Notes under the pieces: generated by a model
Databases searched by the model: none
The model's input: only the letters and a program-made list of their open reading frames with translations
Told to the model about the DNA's origin: nothing
Origin: Phragmites australis
Taxonomy: Eukaryota; Streptophyta; Magnoliopsida; Poales; Poaceae
NCBI RefSeq assembly: GCF_958298935.1
Contig: NC_084931.1
Span: 21,789,334-21,853,333, forward strand
Length of the DNA stretch: 64,000 nt
Direction: 5' to 3'
Position numbers and translations under genes: made by a program
Shown: in pieces, positions 45,687 to 57,827 of the stretch
Layout of the letters: the number at the start of each line of letters is the position of its first letter
How positions within the stretch are numbered: the first letter of the stretch is position 1

Positions 45687-46232
45687 AGCATGCCTCTCGA
45701 TTCAAAACAATTAATTGCACACGGATCCATGCCTTCCCTCTAATATGACCCCTTATTTCACATGATGATTCTACAACATACCTTAAGTTCAGTCATCACT
45801 AGCATAAAGATTTCAAAACCTTTAGTTCAGTCATCAGTCCAAAGCTTCATTTTCAAATCAAACACAATGCAATTATTTCAGTGAGTTGCACTTGCACTGA
45901 ACCTGCATTTATCCAACATCGGGTACTTGATCATTGGACACAAAAACATTTCTGAACACACTACGATCAGCATGCTTTTCGATTCAAAACAAATAATTGC
46001 ACACGGTTCCATGCCTTCCCTCTAATATGACCCCTTATTTTACATTAACCTTATATGAACTCAACCTTCAGTTCAATCATCAGTACCATACAGATTTCAA
46101 AAGCTTTAGTTCAAATCAAACACAAAGCAATTATATTAGTGAGTTGCACTTGCACTGAAACTACATTTATCAAGTGCAGGTTAGTTCATCATTGGACACA
46201 AAAAACATTTCTGAACACACTATGATCAATTA
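45687..46232. repeat. Tandem duplication, about 282-bp unit x2
   Basis: Both units start AGCATGC(C/T)T(C/T)TCGATTCAAAAC and share CCATGCCTTCCCTCTAATAT, AGTGAGTTGCACTTGCACTG and AACATTTCTGAACACACTA in order. Unit 1 is 45687-45968 and unit 2 is 45969 to about 46232. They differ by small indels. The block lies at the right side of Harbinger copy 2 and is non-coding. Confidence 0.85.
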
Positions 46233-46235
46233 CAT

Positions 46236-46540
46236 ATATATCACATGACAGTTTGCACTAAATTTGCAGGAGCCATTGCAAAAAACGGTCCATGTCCCAA
46301 TGTGTTATGAAGTTGCCAACATTCCATTTAAACAGAGGTCAGTCGGTTCAATGCTAGCATGTTACTGTCTTCAGAACGATTAACTTTTATCAAACCCAGT
46401 TACGATCTGAAATGAAAAACTCCTATATCTCAGTTGCTTTATTCTCCTCTCGGCAACAGGATTGGAAAAGACATTGATTTTATATCTTCAACCTCAACCC
46501 AGTCCACTCCCCCTTAGTCTATAGAGGTCTCTTTCCCCTA
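46236..46540. other. Junction region between Harbinger copy 2 and the Tat element
   Basis: No coding sequence and no LTR-like end were found. One of the two elements is truncated here, since the Harbinger right terminus and the Tat 3' LTR are both missing. Confidence 0.4.
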
Positions 46541-46555
46541 CAAAATCCATCCTGG

Positions 46556-48578
46556 ATGAAGAAGCACCGTGAATCCAACCACACCGATGACTACGTCACG
46601 ACGATTGGTGAACTTAGTCAAAGTGGCTTAATCGGGTGGCATGTAGCCAAAGACTTGATTAGTCAAAGGCTAAGCCTCTTGAAAGCTCAGGATCACTTTT
46701 CTTGGGAATATTCTAGAGACAACAATAGCTCCAAAGACGTGGTCGGAGGTAAGATTTATATAGAAATTTGCTACTTATGTTATCGTAGTCAAGCTCTTTC
46801 GAGTGACTTTTTCTTTTTATAGCTATGTCTCCTCCACATATGCCTGCTTGATTGAGCAAACTCTTCTCTGAAGAAGCACAAGAATGCTCTGTGCAACCCT
46901 ACTCCCTCGTGAATCCTCGACCAAAGGTCGGGATTTCTCAAGTAAGAGAGCAGTGCTTATTACTACTTATTCAATCTGATTCAACTTTTTGATTCCAGGC
47001 CCCAGTCTTTCATCAAGAGCACATCCTCACGACTGAGGTCCTTGACTTTGATGACACTTCCTCTTCTGGAACCGGTGACAAGGAGAAACAACCAGTTGAT
47101 CGAGGGGCCGAAGGGTGTCTTTGATCCAAGAGATCGTCTCCGCTATATGATCTAGTGCCCCTCAAGCGCTCGTGGTAAAGAAAACAACTGGTACTAACAT
47201 TGAGTTGTTAGGTGATTATTTAGTCACTACTCTGGCTACCGAGCACTTGTATACTAAAGCTTGGTTTTGTATGGGTGGCCTTTCTACAGGAGGTAGCCAG
47301 AGCCACTCCTCGATCACCTCCTCGAGTAACCGACACGTTTGATGACTCGGTAAGAAAGGTAACCTTTATCGAGTTGCCCCCCCCCCCCTCACATTGGTCA
47401 TTCTTCTAAGAATTGGCTCGGTGAATCTAGAATGATGATGAATCATTATGGGCTGGTTTCTTGCAGGAAATGATAGCTTTGACTTCATATGTCCCCAAGA
47501 TGGCCCCTCAAACTCAACCGATACCAACTGGTCGTATGATGAAGAAGAAAGTTACCATAAAAAGGTAGAAGTCGAGTGTTTTTGCCTGCATCCTAGTCAC
47601 CACAAGGTTAGATCTGACTATTTGTCTTGGTTTGCAGTCTTCCTTCTGTTTCTTAACCAGTCAATGGCAGGTTACCATGCCTAGAGAAGTCGAAGGAGAA
47701 CGAAACAAGTGAGCTAGCTAGCCAGCCAGTTCTGGCTTCTTCTGACGCACCACTTTCACCTCCTCAAGTAGAGCAAACTTCAGCAGATGCTCCTAAACCA
47801 AGCCTGAGACTCGATGCACCCGAGGCTCCTGCAAGCCCACTAGCCGTTGATCCATGGGCGGCAATGAAATCTTACCTTGAGGCTATTTGCACCCAAGTAG
47901 AAGCTGCTAACGCCCAGCTTCTGGCGATCAACCCCACAAGCTACCAGAAAACTCTCGAGGAGAAGGATGATGAGCTAACTGCTCAACAAAAGAGGATTGA
48001 AGGTCAGTTTTACCTACAGATCACTAGTATGTGATTCGGACAACAGCAACTAATGATAATGATCCTTGCTCGCCCTCTCAGATCTTGAATCTTCCTTAGA
48101 AAACAAGGTAACCCTTCTTGATGATGCGATGAAAGGCATCGATGGAAAGGATAAATACCTTGTAAGACTCAAAGAAACTTCGAAGAAAGTGAAAGCTGAT
48201 TGAGAAACCATGGTTGAGGCTTTGAAGAAAGCAAAAGCTGAGTGGGATGCAAAGGCCGATGCTCTGAAGAAAGCATAAAATTATCGGGACGCTATGGCTA
48301 TTGAGCAGGACACTACAGTTTCAGCACTTCAAAAACTGAGAGAACAGACCCACGACCGCACGATCCAATTGGCCTCCTTATGCTCCAAGATAATGATTGG
48401 TCTCCTCAAGAGCTACAACCCCGACCTCGACACATCCGTAGTGATGGAGGGGTTCAGGTGTTCAGTAGAGGAAGCAACAGACATTATTCAGAGTATCGAG
48501 TCTCATCTCCCTGCCTTCGTCGAGTCTTTAGCACTTAGCTTGTCTGACAATGAGAGTGAGGGTAGCCCTTCTAATTGA
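46556..48578 (+). pseudogene. Extra ORF antisense to Tat gag-pol, multi-exon, broken
   Basis: Plus-strand pieces are as follows. 46556-46750 has SGLIGWHVAKDLISQRLSLL and HFSWEY, a block like the putative gypsy-type extra domain of grass elements. A Pro/Ala/Ser-rich middle at 47740-47890 follows. A charged coiled coil at 48080-48400 (KGIDGKDKYLVRLKETSKK, WDAKADALKKA) comes next, then an open end SVEEATDIIQSIESHLPAF finishing SEGSPSN at 48578. Likely introns with GT..AG ends occur near 46949-47007 and 48002-48081. In-frame stops (about 48202, 48277) break it. Its 3' end meets the truncated integrase tail to tail. Tat elements are known to carry such additional ORFs, often antisense; their role is not settled. 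Confidence 0.6.
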
Positions 48579-48734
48579 CTTGACTTGAAACATTTGAAAC
48601 TTGTTCCGTGACTTGGGATGTCTGTAAACATTACTAATATTTTGCTTGTCTATTATGCTACTGCCTGCTATTTCTTTATCAATGAAATAGAGTTAGAACA
48701 AGTAGATGCAAATACTGATTAGTAAATGTTGTAA

Positions 48735-51700
48735 TGTGTCCACATGGTGAACATGTCGATAGCCACGAATAGGAACTTAACCACCTTGGGCCCTTGGGAA
48801 CGGTCCCAGGATATCCAAACCCCAGACGAAGAAAGGCCAAGAAAGAGAAATTATTTGTAGACCTTGGGCTAGTTGAGTGGTTTGCCTTTTGAAAAATTGG
48901 CAACTTTCACACTTTTTGACCATCTCGAAAGCATCCTGGAAGGCAGTCGGCCAATAGAATCTTTAGCAGAATGCTTTTCCGACCAAGGTGCGGTAAGATG
49001 CATGATTAACACAGATGCCTCTATGGATATCGAGCAATATTTTATTGCCCTCTTCCTGAATGATACACTTCATCAAGATTCTGTTACTCCCCTTTCGGTA
49101 GAGCTTGCCATCAATCAAAGCATATAGCTTGGACTTATGCGCAATTTTCTCTATAGACGCATCATCATCAGAGACCTCTTGACATTCGAGATAGGCACAT
49201 AATAGGCTCATCCAAGTCGGCTTGTGTTCGAGTAGTGCAACTACCGTGTTTGCAAGTTCTGCCTCACTAACTTGACCAGATTGTAGGTCGAGTTGGGCAC
49301 CATCCATTCGTCGAACTATCGGGACAGATGGTTTGAGGAGTTTCTCAACAAACACTCTCATGCGCATTGGTGCTCGAGAAGAGGTGAGTCTAGCAAACTC
49401 ATCCGCACCAGAGTTATCACTCCTTTTGATGTGCATTACTTCTAGCCATTCGAACTTTTCCTCAAGCTTTCGCACCTCGTTCAGATAAGCCACCATGTTG
49501 TCGTCCAAGCACTGATACTCCTTTTACACCTGGTTTACGACTAGCTGTGAGTCCCATTTCATGAGATGTCACCTGATTCCAAGTGATGAAGCTATACAGA
49601 GCCCGTTTATCAGTCCTTCGTATTCTATAACATTGTTAGAAGCTTTAAAATTTAATTGAATAGCGTACCTAAGTTCGTCACCTGGTGGAGATTTAAGTAC
49701 AATGCCAACCCCCGAGCCATGAAGCGTGAGAGATCCATCGAAGAAGAGTGTCCAATGGTTCTCAACCACACTTGGCTTTGTTTCTTCGACGCTTGTCCAT
49801 TCGGCGATGAATTATGCTAATACTCCTGACTTAATGCTTGTTCGTGGTGCATAGTGTATGTCGAACTCATTGAGCTCGACCGTTTATAGCGTGATTCGTC
49901 TAGTAGCCTCCATGTTGCATATGACATCCTTTAGCGGATATGTTGTCACAACAATGATCTTGTGCGCCTGGAAAGTATCACAGCTTCTGGGAAGATATCA
50001 ATACTGCATATAGCAACTTCTGCACTTGCAGGTACCGTAGCTTAGCGTCGTGTAGGACTTCGCTCATGTAGTAAACAGGTTTCTGGACATTGGCTTTTTT
50101 TCTCGAGACATTCCCGCTCGACCACCAGGACCATGTTTATAACTTGTGGGGTTGCTGCAATATACGAAAATAGCTCATCTTTTTTGTTAGGCAGTGTTAG
50201 AATTAACAAAGATGATAAATACCTTTTTAAATACTGGAAAGCGTTATTCACTTCTTCTGTCCACTCGAACCGGTAGTGTTCCTTCAGCAGTTTGAAGAAA
50301 GGCATCCCTCACCCGCCCATCCTGGAGATGAATTGGCTGCTATGCATCATGTCAATTTTTGAACTTCTTTCAGTGTTCAAGGTGACCGCATTTAGTTGAG
50401 CATCTAGATTTTACGTGGATTGGCCTTGATGCCCCGACTTGACACTAGGAAGCCGAGAAGCTTGCCGGACGGACGCCGAACAAGCACTTCTCAGGATTAA
50501 GCATCATACGATACTTCCTGAGGTTATCAAATACTCCTTGAGGTCGTTAATCAATGAGCCTTCGGTTCTAGACTTGACTATAATATCATCGACATAAGCT
50601 TCAACATTGCGATTGATCTGGGGTTGTAAGCTGTTTTGAATACACCCTTGGTAATTAGCTCATGCATTCTTTAAATCGAAAGACATCTTTACATAACAAA
50701 ATACAATGAAGGGAGTAACAAAAGTAGTTTTCTCCTAATCCTCTACCCCCATGCTAATTTGGTGATACCCCGAATAGGTATCTAGGAAACACAACAAGGC
50801 ACAACCCACTGTAGAGTCGACGATCTGGTCAATGCAAGGAATAGGAAAAAGGTCCTTGGGACAGGCTTTGTTGAGGTCGGTAAAGTCGTCACATATTCTC
50901 CACCTACCATTGAGTTTCTTCACGAGGACGGGATTTGCGAGCCACATAAGATGACAAACATCTCAAATGAAGGCTGCTTTTAGGAGTTTGCCGACCACCT
51001 CCTGGATAGCTTTCTTCCTATCCTCTGCAAACCTTCACCATTTCTGCACCACGGGTTTGGCATTGGGTTTTACAGCTAGTCGATGCTAAATCACCTTCCT
51101 AGGGACCCGAGGCATAATGGACGGTTGTCATGCAAACACATCTTGGTTCATTCGGAGGAAAGTGATGAGCTCAAGTTCCTTTTTTGGATTAAGGTCAACC
51201 CATGTCTTGACCATTTTGGCTGATTCATACGGGGTCAAGGGGTATTGCGTTGGCACCACCATCAATCTTCTTATCCTCGACACTGTCATTGTAATCTCCT
51301 TTGGAAGCCTCATTGGATTTAGAAGTGCCAGCAAGACTTACGAACTTGGAATCCTCAACCCCAACAACAGCTTGATGCTTCTGGAGCTTAGACTCCGCAC
51401 CTTTTGAAGTAGTTGCCACCCGGCAAAAGTGTTTGACCATATCAAGCTCTGCTTATCGCATTTGACCACAGCACGCTGATCCTGTTTGACAGTTATGACC
51501 CCTTTGGGGTCTGGGATCTTGAGTGTTTAATATGTGTAGTGCACCACAGCCATGAACTAGCCCAGCATTGGGCAGCCTAGAATTACATTGTAAGTCGTCT
51601 TAAAGTTCATGACACCAAAGGTTAATGTCTTTCTATGAAAGTTGTCAAGATCCCCGAACGTGACTGGCAGCTCGATCTAGCCAAGGGGGATATTGGATGA

Positions 51701-52349
51701 ATTTGGGGTTATACCATGAAAAGTCTCAACTCCTACCTTGAGCTCCGACCTCGAAATTCCTATCTTGTCTAACGTCTTGGCAAAGACGAGTTTAAGTGAA
51801 CTACCCCCATCAACCAATGTTCGATGTATCTTGATGTTAAGGATAGTAGGCTGGACAATGACCTCGCATCGACTAGGGTGTGAAACCACAACAGGATGGT
51901 CAGCTTGGTTGAAGGTGATCGGGACCTCTGACCAGTTGAGGTATCGAGTAGGCCATGTTAGAGCCAGGTTGACCTCTCTCGACCTCTTTGTACTGTATCT
52001 TGGACTCGTACATGGCAGATCCTCTAAGATGTGTGACAAGCTCTGATCGGCCTTGCAAAATTCGGGTTTGTCATCTTTAGCATCCAACTTGGCTTGTTTC
52101 CTGTGATACTCAGCAACAACGGCCTTGAGATTATCATGGACCTCCTTTTTAATGATATGGCATTCATTGAAGTCATGTTGGTTGGTCCGATGGATGGTAC
52201 ACCACTTTCCACCACCTCGGCTCGAGCCTTTGTTATCCCCGGTGTTGTGCGACTTGCTCCTATCGACCGCGACTACAGTCGTGTCTAGACCTCTGTGCCT
52301 GTTACCAGGTTTATTCTTCTTCCCCCCGTTCTTCGAGGACTCAAAATTG
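48735..52349 (-). pseudogene. Tat element pol region (protease to partial integrase), broken
   Basis: In minus-strand order: a gag C-terminal Cys/His segment (about 52210-52150); protease with LVDGGSSLKLVFAKTLDKIG (about 51830-51770, catalytic Asp kept); reverse transcriptase start CDDFTDLNKACPKDLFPIP and CFLDTYSGYHQI (50900-50740); RNase H start FEWTEEVNNAFQYLKRYL (50270-50220); second RNase H WTLFFDGSLTLHGSGVGIVL and ASNNVIEYEGLINGL (49750-49590); and integrase with a zinc-binding region and WGLDILGPFPRAQGG (about 48830-48790). Integrase ends near 48735 after its first Asp block, so the rest of the catalytic core is gone. Frameshifts and stops occur throughout, notably near 50730-50310 in the reverse transcriptase. 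Confidence 0.82.
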
Positions 52350-53947
52350 TGTTAGGGAACGGGTAGACTATGCTAGCTTAAAACAAAAATTTTCTACCAC
52401 AATCACCTAGGAAACCATGCTAGTAGGATCGTTACCACTCGACATGCAGTGCAGCGGAAGAAGAGTTGGACTAGGCCGATCCAACGTCGTGCGCGTCAAA
52501 CTCCTTGAACAACTTCTTGATCAGATCCGCAACCAACCCCACGCAGGTGGTCACGCTCGACCAACTCCAAGCAGGTGGTCGTGCTCCTCGACCAGCTCCC
52601 GATCAGGTCTATCGCAGTCTCGACCAGTTCTGAGTGGCAGTGTCGTGCTATCCGACCAGATCTGAGTGGTCGCATTGTGCTTCATGACCAGACGAGCAGG
52701 TCTGTCGACCAATGCATCATAGCAAGCGACCAGCCTGGAACATGTCGCGATCAACTCGTCAAGAAGATCAGTGACACAGTAGCAACAACGCCTCTACGGT
52801 ATCCACACATACTGGGCAAAAATACCGAGCACCAATGTGCTAGCACCTCCTGCACGGCTAGGGTTTTGGGAGATCATGTGAAAAGCTGCAGCTAGGGTTT
52901 TTGAGTGGCTCAACCTCTCCACGCCCCACCCCCACGCCTCTCCTTATATAGAGCTCGCTAATGGGCTCCTACATTGGAAGCCCTTTAGGACTCTAACACC
53001 TCATGGATCACAATCCAATCAAACCCATATACGAATCCAATTCGCATGTTTTGTTCCAACCCATTAAGTGTGTGACCCATTAGGTTCATGTACAAACGGC
53101 TACGACTCGAAAATCCTTTTCAAACTGAAATCAATAGCGGTCCCTAGTAGGACATGTTGACTCTCGAGTATACACAAAAGATCATATCGATTGAACCATG
53201 ATGTACACATGCACCGATCACTTTGCCTCACGATACCAGTCAAGCTCAAGGCGAGATATGTGCCAACCTTGTGATAGCTCGACCATTCACTCGATCAAGT
53301 AGTGGATTCATCATGATTAACTCTTTAATCATATTGGTATGGACATGCACTTTCTCAATCCATCTACCTCGAGAGGCCTAGAGATATCTCTCCTGTTATC
53401 AAGGAGGGGTAAATTCTATTTTGATCACTCACACCCCACGACATGTTTCATGATAAATCCAAAAACTACCTTTATGACTAACTAGTTACGGAATAGTATT
53501 TGGTAGCCCCAAAGTATGTCACTACACATTCTGGGAATCAATGACGATCTCAGGTCTAAGGATCCTGCAGGTACACCATTTGAGATAACAACTGATGGCA
53601 CATCATAATAACAATCCCAGCAGTATCTCAAGGTGGGTCTATCCAACATTATGTTCTCCAACATAAATATCCACATTATTGATCTGTATCTCTATACCTA
53701 TGATCCATGAAATATGATCATCAATCAATAAATGTGATGGTCTTATGTATCATTACAATGATATGCAGCCAGGGATCGACTAAGAATAACATCATGATAT
53801 AAACAAAGAGTTTCATGAACAAGTCACATACTTGCTAATAAAAGTAAATGATAGTCATTCTTGGAATAACACATTATTCTGAAGTACATGAACATAGACG
53901 TGTGATATAATTATCTCTATGATTGCCTCTAGGGTATATCACCTTCA
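52350..53947 (+). mobile_element. Solo LTR, Ty1/copia-like, nested in the Tat element
   Basis: The block begins TGTTAGGGAACGGG, ends ATATCACCTTCA, and is flanked by exact AATTG copies at 52345-52349 and 53948-53952. No internal coding region is attached. Its 1598-bp length and the start/end style (TGTTAGGGAACG... ...GCCTCTAGGGTATATCACC) recall the long LTRs of Angela/WIS-type copia elements of grasses. That assignment is by resemblance only. It splits gag from the protease of the host element. Confidence 0.85.
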
Positions 53948-53952
53948 AATTG

Positions 53953-55118
53953 TCCTTGCTAGGCTTAGGGTTTTTGGCATGTACCTGATCTTCAACATGC
54001 TTTGCAGACTTATCAGCCAACTCAAAAACCTCTTTGACTGTTTGGATCTTTCTAGTAGCTAACTTGCCGACTAGATCTGTGTCCTTGACACCTCGCTTAA
54101 AGGTGATGATGACTGACTCGTTGGAGATGTCTGGATTGTGTTGCGTCTATTTGCTGAACCTCCGGATGATGTCTTGAAGAGATTCATCTTTGCCTTGGTT
54201 CAGGTGATGAAGATCGTTCTCCGTTCCTGGGTGCTCGAACGTGCCCTGGAAGTTGGTAATGAACTTAGCCTTCAGCTCAACCCACAATCGGATCAAGTTG
54301 GGAGGCAAGTTCAACAACTAGGACCATGCTGGTCCATCTAGCGTGGTCTGCAGATAGTTGGCCATCACATTGTTGTCACCGCCTGCCACTCAAATAACAG
54401 TGGTATAGATCTGCAACCATTCATTGGGATTAAGCTTTCCGAGGCTTGGCTGCAGCTGAGTCGATGAAGCCTCGTGATAGTTGTCCTGAGAGCATCTGTT
54501 TCTCTTTCTCGTGATTGATGTTGGTGGAGGGGTACCCACCTGAAATCATCGTTGAAGACCAGAGCGAACCTGACCTCCTGCAGTCCATCGATGATAAGTA
54601 GTATTAGGAGCTAACTGGGCACCAGCCACAAACGTTCTAGGTGGTATATCTCCAGCGATGTCGTTACCTTGGGCGGCAGCTACTGCTGCTGGGTCCGTGG
54701 GAATCCCGACGCCGTTGTTCTCTACAGTGTTTTGATGTATCGCCATATGGTCGTTGGGTGAGGATCTGATTCCTCGAGCTATGAACATAAATCGATCCGT
54801 TTGACTGCTCTGGTTGTCAATCGAGTTATCGTTGCCACTCTCCTAATCCTCATCCTCACTGTCGTTGTCCATGCACTGGAGAACGTTAGGCTCCATGGGA
54901 TCCCAATTGAGATGTCCCACCTCATAGTATGTTTCCAATGGGCTGGACTTGAGAATACCAGTGTGGATCAGTCCTCCTTGATTGTCCCAGCAGAAAACCA
55001 TAGCTCTGAAGACGATCTCACATCCGATAGGAGGCGATGAGTAGGTGGCTTCCGCCGACTCGAAGTGGTCATAGAAACTGTCGTCCGAGAAATCAGCGCA
55101 GATGTGAACTCGAGACAT
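53953..55118 (-). pseudogene. Tat element gag, broken
   Basis: From Met at 55118 (MSRVHICADFSDDSFYD) the frame is open to 54843. It continues in other frames through GIPTDPAAVAAAQGND (about 54690) to a capsid-like helical region at 54430-53960 that reads LPPNLIRLWVELKAKFITNF, DIIRRFSKQTQHNPDISNES and KEVFELADKSAKHVED. This fits the retrotransposon gag domain. Stops near 54842 and frame changes break it. Its zinc-binding tail lies beyond the solo LTR at 52210-52150. Confidence 0.75.
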
Positions 55119-55140
55119 GATCAATGCTAAAAAATAGAAG

Positions 55141-55164
55141 AAGTCCCCTACCTAGCTTGTCAAC
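55141..55164 (-). promoter_or_regulatory. Primer-binding region of the Tat element
   Basis: Immediately inside the LTR end at 55165. Read on the minus strand it is GTTGACAAGCTAGGTAGGGG. Position and the AGGTAGGGGACTTC sequence fit the start of the internal region. The tRNA partner cannot be fixed because the site is decayed. Confidence 0.4.
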
Positions 55165-56050
55165 TGTCGAAGATTAGTTCCTGACAATATGTCCGTAATT
55201 GACTGGGTACCTTCTAGATCAGGGATTGAATACGAATCGAAACACACGATTTAGACATGTTCGGGTCCCTGTTTGGAGTAATACCCTACATTATGTATGG
55301 ATGGTGAAGTGTATGTGTTCTGTCGAGTACGAGCAATATGTTTAGACCTATTACAGGGAATAGATTGGATCTAAACTAAACTAATGATGATGTCATCGAG
55401 TATTTCATATGGTTTTGGTGCTTGCGTCGAGTTGCAGATGTCTCTTCCCCCCAGGGGTCTGGGTCCCCGCTTTATATAGGGTTGATATGCCGCCTCCATA
55501 GTCGATAGAGAGTCCTTAATCTTGTCCACTATGACAAAGCAGATGAGTCCAATTTGGATACTAGTCATTCTCAAGTTGGACACCCAATCAAGACCTTCTT
55601 AATATACGTCTTCTAGATTTCCAGGTGTACCAGGTACCACAGCTTCGGTTCAGTAGTATATGAACTTGTTATACATATGCACGGTATATTCTATCCATAT
55701 ACAATGTACCCCTTTTGCGTATATACCCCCATAGTTAGATATTCGATAGCCGCTGTGTTCGAGGTCGTGTTGCCACTTTGTTCGCCATGAACCAAGAAGG
55801 TACGATCACACCCGTCGGATCAAACCCTAGAGGTCGCGATTAGAAGTGAGATACCAGTTCGAGCAGATCAATCTAAAATCGCCCAAATCGATGATCAAAT
55901 GTGTCGATTTAATGAATCTTAATGTTGTTGCCATCGACCATTAACGTCGTTAAGGCCACGTCGGATTGCTTTGTTAGCGCGCCACCTCATCCAAAACGTC
56001 GACTTGTTAGGCCACGTCAGCGCAAAGTGGTTAGTCAGCAGCTCAGTCAG
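55165..56050 (-). mobile_element. 5' LTR of the Tat element (outer boundary approximate)
   Basis: The LTR end adjoining the primer-binding region reads TGTCGAAGATTAGTTCC on the plus strand. R/U5-like sequence at 55255-55320 contains ACATGTTCGGGTCCCTG and TACCCTAC. The outer (U3) end could not be fixed because no second LTR is present for comparison. The change to AT-rich DNA near 56050 was used. Confidence 0.55.
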
Positions 56051-57265
56051 AATTAGTTTTTTCATTTGTTTTTGGCTTTGCTGACATCATAAAGCTCAAT
56101 AATGAAGCAGTATATATATTTAAAATATTAGAATAATTTTTTTAGGGCTTTAGATAATGTTTTTCTTTAATAAAATAATTCTAAAAATAGGAATTAATTA
56201 GAAAATAATTTTAATAATTTTTTGTTAGTTTTATTTAATTATGTTATATGTTTTTATATAGTTTATAATTCAAATAAATGCTAAAAAAATTCTATAAAAA
56301 TCCTAGAAAATCATAGATGACACCAAAAATTTCTAGAAAAAATCCTAATCACATAATTTCTAGTTAATCTTGTTGCCCTGTTTTAATCTTTCGGAGGCCA
56401 TAATTTGTTAACCATAGCTATGTTTTGACCCGTTATTTCACCGGATTGTCCAAAAAAAATGTGATCTTATGTGTGATGATGTTTGTTATGTGAAATTTGA
56501 TTGTTTTTTTCTTGGTGTTTATGTGTTGCCTTTTCACTTATGTTTGCGAGTAGACACCAATGTTCCAAAGGAGCTAGAATGATGTCACGATCAAGACTTT
56601 GAAGATCCAACTGAGTACAGTGAAGGCAAGTTGTGTTCTTGAACATATTATTTCTAGTTTTTAAACTGTTTTATTTTACAAACATGCATGCTAATAATTT
56701 TGTTGAAAATTCCAAGAGTTAGGATTTATCATAGTTTTCCCTTATCATCCTTGTTGCCAGGATTATGGTTTTGATTACGGAAGGGTAGATGATGCTTAGT
56801 CTTGCTTTTGGGATGGTGATCATGGTAATGGTTCTATGAAATTTGATAATTGTTCTATGCAACAATGATAAAAGATTATGGTATAATTTTTGTAGCAACA
56901 TGGTATAGGGATTTAAGCATTGATTTGATGATACTGATACATGAAGTACGGTTGGGTTTGTAGTAGTCTTGCTCAAAACTAAGGACCAGTTCATGGAGTG
57001 ACCTTTCCCACTAAACAATACGACCACAAACCCAGAATGGGATGGGTCTAGCCAATTAATTTGCATATGCTTAGTATTGTGAGACCATCTGGTTGTGTGG
57101 AATTGAAGGGTGTACTTCTAGGGTTCCATTGGCTCAAGTGGGGGCTTCCGTTGATAAGGTATATTCATGCGACAGTGAAACCTTGGCGGGTATGCACGTT
57201 CTTAGAGGGGCGTTGTAAAGGCTTTGAAGTGATTTCATGGTTGCAGACCTCAGAAGTGTGTAAAT
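56051..57265. other. AT-rich spacer between the two gypsy elements, no gene seen
   Basis: 56100-56470 is strongly AT-rich. 56540-57240 resembles the untranslated parts of retrotransposons but shows no LTR ends or domains. A minus-strand frame at 56719-57066 has no motif. It may be an older insertion truncated by the chromovirus at 57266. Confidence 0.4.
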
Positions 57266-57827
57266 TGTCACAGTCCAAAATGCTTATGCATGTCATTAAG
57301 CACTCATGAGCATCATTAGCATCTTAATCAAGGTTTTGAGTCTGAAATTAATGCAATTAAAGATTTAACAAAAAAGTTAATTTTAATAATAATTGGTGCT
57401 ATGTGAAGGAGCTCACAAAATTGCTATGAAACATAGGGTTGGGAAAAAATTTATCAATTAGTCCATGACATGTGAAAAATATTAGTGATTTTCCCCAAAT
57501 TTTTGGGAATTGAATTGGAGGCTTAAAAATTGGTGCAAGTCCAAAAGGTTGCCTTCTGCAACTTTGGAGAATTTTATTTCAAATTTTGCACATAATTTTT
57601 GGGTAAAACAAGTTAAAATGGGTTGCACAGGAATTATAGAATCCAACAAAATTTGTTCCACAATTTTTGGACCAAAGGAAGACTGGTTTTTGGATTAGAG
57701 AAGTGGAGGGGATATTTTGCTTCAGTCGGCTACTGGTCACAGACCACTGCCATTCTATCTGCCACCGCCGTTGTGGACTTTGGAGGTCAACCAACGTGCC
57801 ATGCTGTCGAGTCACGACCACCGAGCT
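57266..57827 (+). mobile_element. 5' LTR remnant of the chromovirus
   Basis: This block aligns with 63138-63702 base for base with small differences, through to CACCGAGCT / CATCGAGCT. After that the two diverge completely: this copy passes straight into gag zinc-knuckle sequence while the 3' copy continues as LTR. The 3' part of this LTR was deleted. Confidence 0.85.

Larger units (their letters stand above)
41033..46235. mobile_element. PIF/Harbinger DNA transposon, copy 2 (right end not found)
   Basis: The left terminus GGCCATCTCCAGCAGCTACC starts after a TAA at 41030-41032. Inside are a transposase on the plus strand (41653-43018) and a Myb-like accessory ORF on the minus strand (43621-44895), facing each other, plus a further small ORF (45140-45511). 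This is a nearly complete autonomous-type layout, but both main ORFs are broken. The matching right terminus was not found. The Tat element begins soon after 46235 and may have replaced it, so the right boundary is approximate. Confidence 0.8.
46500..56050 (-). mobile_element. Ty3/gypsy LTR retrotransposon, Tat lineage, truncated
   Basis: Minus-strand order is 5' LTR (55165 to about 56050), primer-binding region, gag, protease, reverse transcriptase, RNase H, a second RNase H, and partial integrase. An extra ORF on the opposite strand follows (46556-48578). A second RNase H of the archaeal type after the ordinary one, together with an additional ORF between pol and the 3' LTR, are the known marks of the Tat lineage. 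No 3' LTR matching 55165 was found on the left, and integrase stops about one third through, so two deletions have occurred. A solo LTR interrupts it at 52350-53947. Confidence 0.82.

Noticed and set aside
54801..55040. Plus-strand frame of 79 codons
   Set aside because: Shadow of the minus-strand gag start, which has the readable protein motif.
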